Assembly: GCA_009602725.1 (NCBI GenBank) | Contig: WELB01000385.1 | Span: forward strand, 43,131 to 64,963 | Reading direction: 5' to 3' | DNA: 21,833 nucleotides | Origin: Spirogloea muscicola | Taxonomy: Eukaryota > Streptophyta > Zygnematophyceae > Spirogloeales > Spirogloeaceae | Part shown: piece after piece, positions 21,212 to 21,833 of the stretch | Numbering within the stretch: the first letter of the stretch is position 1 | How the letters are laid out: each line of letters opens with the position of its first letter | Notes under the pieces: model-generated | What the model was told of the DNA's origin: nothing | Database searches by the model: none | Seen by the model: the letters and a program-made list of their open reading frames with translations, nothing else | Translations under genes and position numbers: made by a program

Positions 21212-21660
21212 CATTCTTTTTTGGGCTGGCTTGTCCAGCCCCTATCCTCAATGGGCGAGCCCTTTCTTCTTTCTTCGGTATCGAGGGCGCCCTGCCTGCC
21301 CAGCCTTTGCTCCGGCTCCGTCATGGACACCCGTATGCACCTGGCTGGCAGCTCACAGCCGGTTCTCGTGCTCTGTTCATTCTTTTTCGGGCTGGTTGTT
21401 CCAGCCCCTATTCTCAATGGGCGAGCACTTTCTTCTTTGATACTGTCTATGTCCCTGCAGCGCTCCCAAGCGCTTGCTTTGCACCGCCGCGCTGGTCGCG
21501 CCCTTGCAGCAGCCTCTGGCTTGCGCAGCGGGGTTGCTCTTCCTCCCCTCAGCTCATCTGACTTCCTACTGCTGACACGGGGGTATTGAGGGCGCCCTGT
21601 CTGCCTAGCCTTTGGCTCCGTCATGAACACCTGTATGCATCTGGCTGGCATTTCACAGCC
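21212..21660 (+). repeat. Composite repeat block with hairpins and repeat copy 3
   Basis: Two hairpin-leader modules (hairpins 21224-21240 and 21390-21406) are each followed by CCCTATYCTCAATGGGCGAG. Two further units carry CTCCGTCATG, GTATGCA and a GGCTG/CAGCC hairpin (21343-21360 and 21643-21660). Between them, 21440-21535 matches the second half of the dispersed repeats at 4498 and 15883, again in the same open frame (LSMSLQRS then ALAAASG). The block is therefore a nest of partly duplicated modules. Confidence 0.75.
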
Positions 21661-21669
21661 GATTCTTTC

Positions 21670-21732
21670 ATATCAGCAGCCGCTTTCTTCTTCTTTTTCT
21701 TTTCTTTTTCTTTTCTTTGATATCAGCAGCCG
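21670..21732 (+). repeat. Direct repeat bracketing a CTTTT tract
   Basis: ATATCAGCAGCCGC occurs at 21670-21683 and again at 21719-21732, enclosing a run of TTCTT and TTTTC units. This has the form of a slipped duplication around a pyrimidine tract. Confidence 0.7.
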
Positions 21733-21781
21733 CATTCTCTCTAGCTCACCAACCCTAGACCTCGTCTACCGCTGTACCGTG

Positions 21782-21833
21782 ATGAGCGCCGCCGCCGCCG
21801 CCGCCGCCCACGCCGCCTGTCGCGGCGGGCGCG
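21782..21833 (+). repeat. GCC-repeat start at right edge (possible start codon)
   Basis: An ATG at 21782 opens MSAAAAAAAHAACRGGR through the window edge, driven by a (GCC)n run. It could be the first codons of another plus-strand gene or chance within GC-rich repeat. The same kind of start, MSAAAA, appears at 5237 without any gene behind it, so coding is weakly supported. Confidence 0.3.

Larger units (their letters stand above)
21085..21833. other. Repeat-filled 5' intron of HIRA, cut by the window edge
   Basis: Immediately upstream of the HIRA acceptor (CCAG before 21084 on the minus strand) lies a long CT-rich tract, then about 600 bp made of repeat modules. Neither strand shows the missing HIRA WD repeats. 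A single N stands at 21208. Either the intron continues past the window or the assembly is imperfect here. Confidence 0.6.

Noticed and set aside
21211-21651. 146-codon minus-strand open frame upstream of HIRA
   Set aside because: It consists of duplicated repeat modules (MTEP and RPLRIGAG segments repeated) and lacks the expected HIRA WD-repeat sequence.

Overview
The window is nuclear DNA of a photosynthetic eukaryote, most likely a green alga. I infer a trebouxiophyte-like chlorophyte, with low confidence in the class. The signs are plant-type protein families cut by many short GT-AG introns, a plastid lumenal FKBP with a two-part targeting signal, a ZFWD protein (a plant and algal family), and scattered copies of the Arabidopsis-type telomere unit TTTAGGG. 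I saw no prokaryotic operons, tRNA or rRNA genes, or CRISPR arrays.

Four protein genes can be assembled exon by exon with consistent reading phase. (1) 2-3047 (+): the 3' part of a CCCH zinc finger plus WD40 repeat protein (ZFWD), 9 exons visible and the 5' end outside the window. (2) 5509-12246 (+): a 22-exon gene for an 887-residue protein with a C2 domain and a class 3 lipase domain, with a possible plastid-targeting N terminus. (3) 13941-15780 (+): a 5-exon gene for a 240-residue FKBP-type immunophilin with a twin-arginine thylakoid lumen signal. (4) 21084-16628 (-): the last 9 exons (802 residues) of the histone chaperone HIRA, convergent with the FKBP gene; the N-terminal WD repeats lie beyond the right edge.

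The genes do not form a pathway. ZFWD and HIRA are probably nuclear, and the FKBP and perhaps the lipase are plastid proteins. The spacers (3048-5508, 12247-13940, 15781-16627) and the truncated HIRA intron (21085-21833) hold the less ordinary material. This is a dispersed repeat family built from a TTCATTCTT leader and a GGCTG/CAGCC hairpin, found in both orientations, and a second module with three diverged copies that share an open frame. Telomere-like tracts, CCG repeats and tandem duplications also occur there. I did not find a convincing new biological system. The dispersed repeat family is the part most worth a search.
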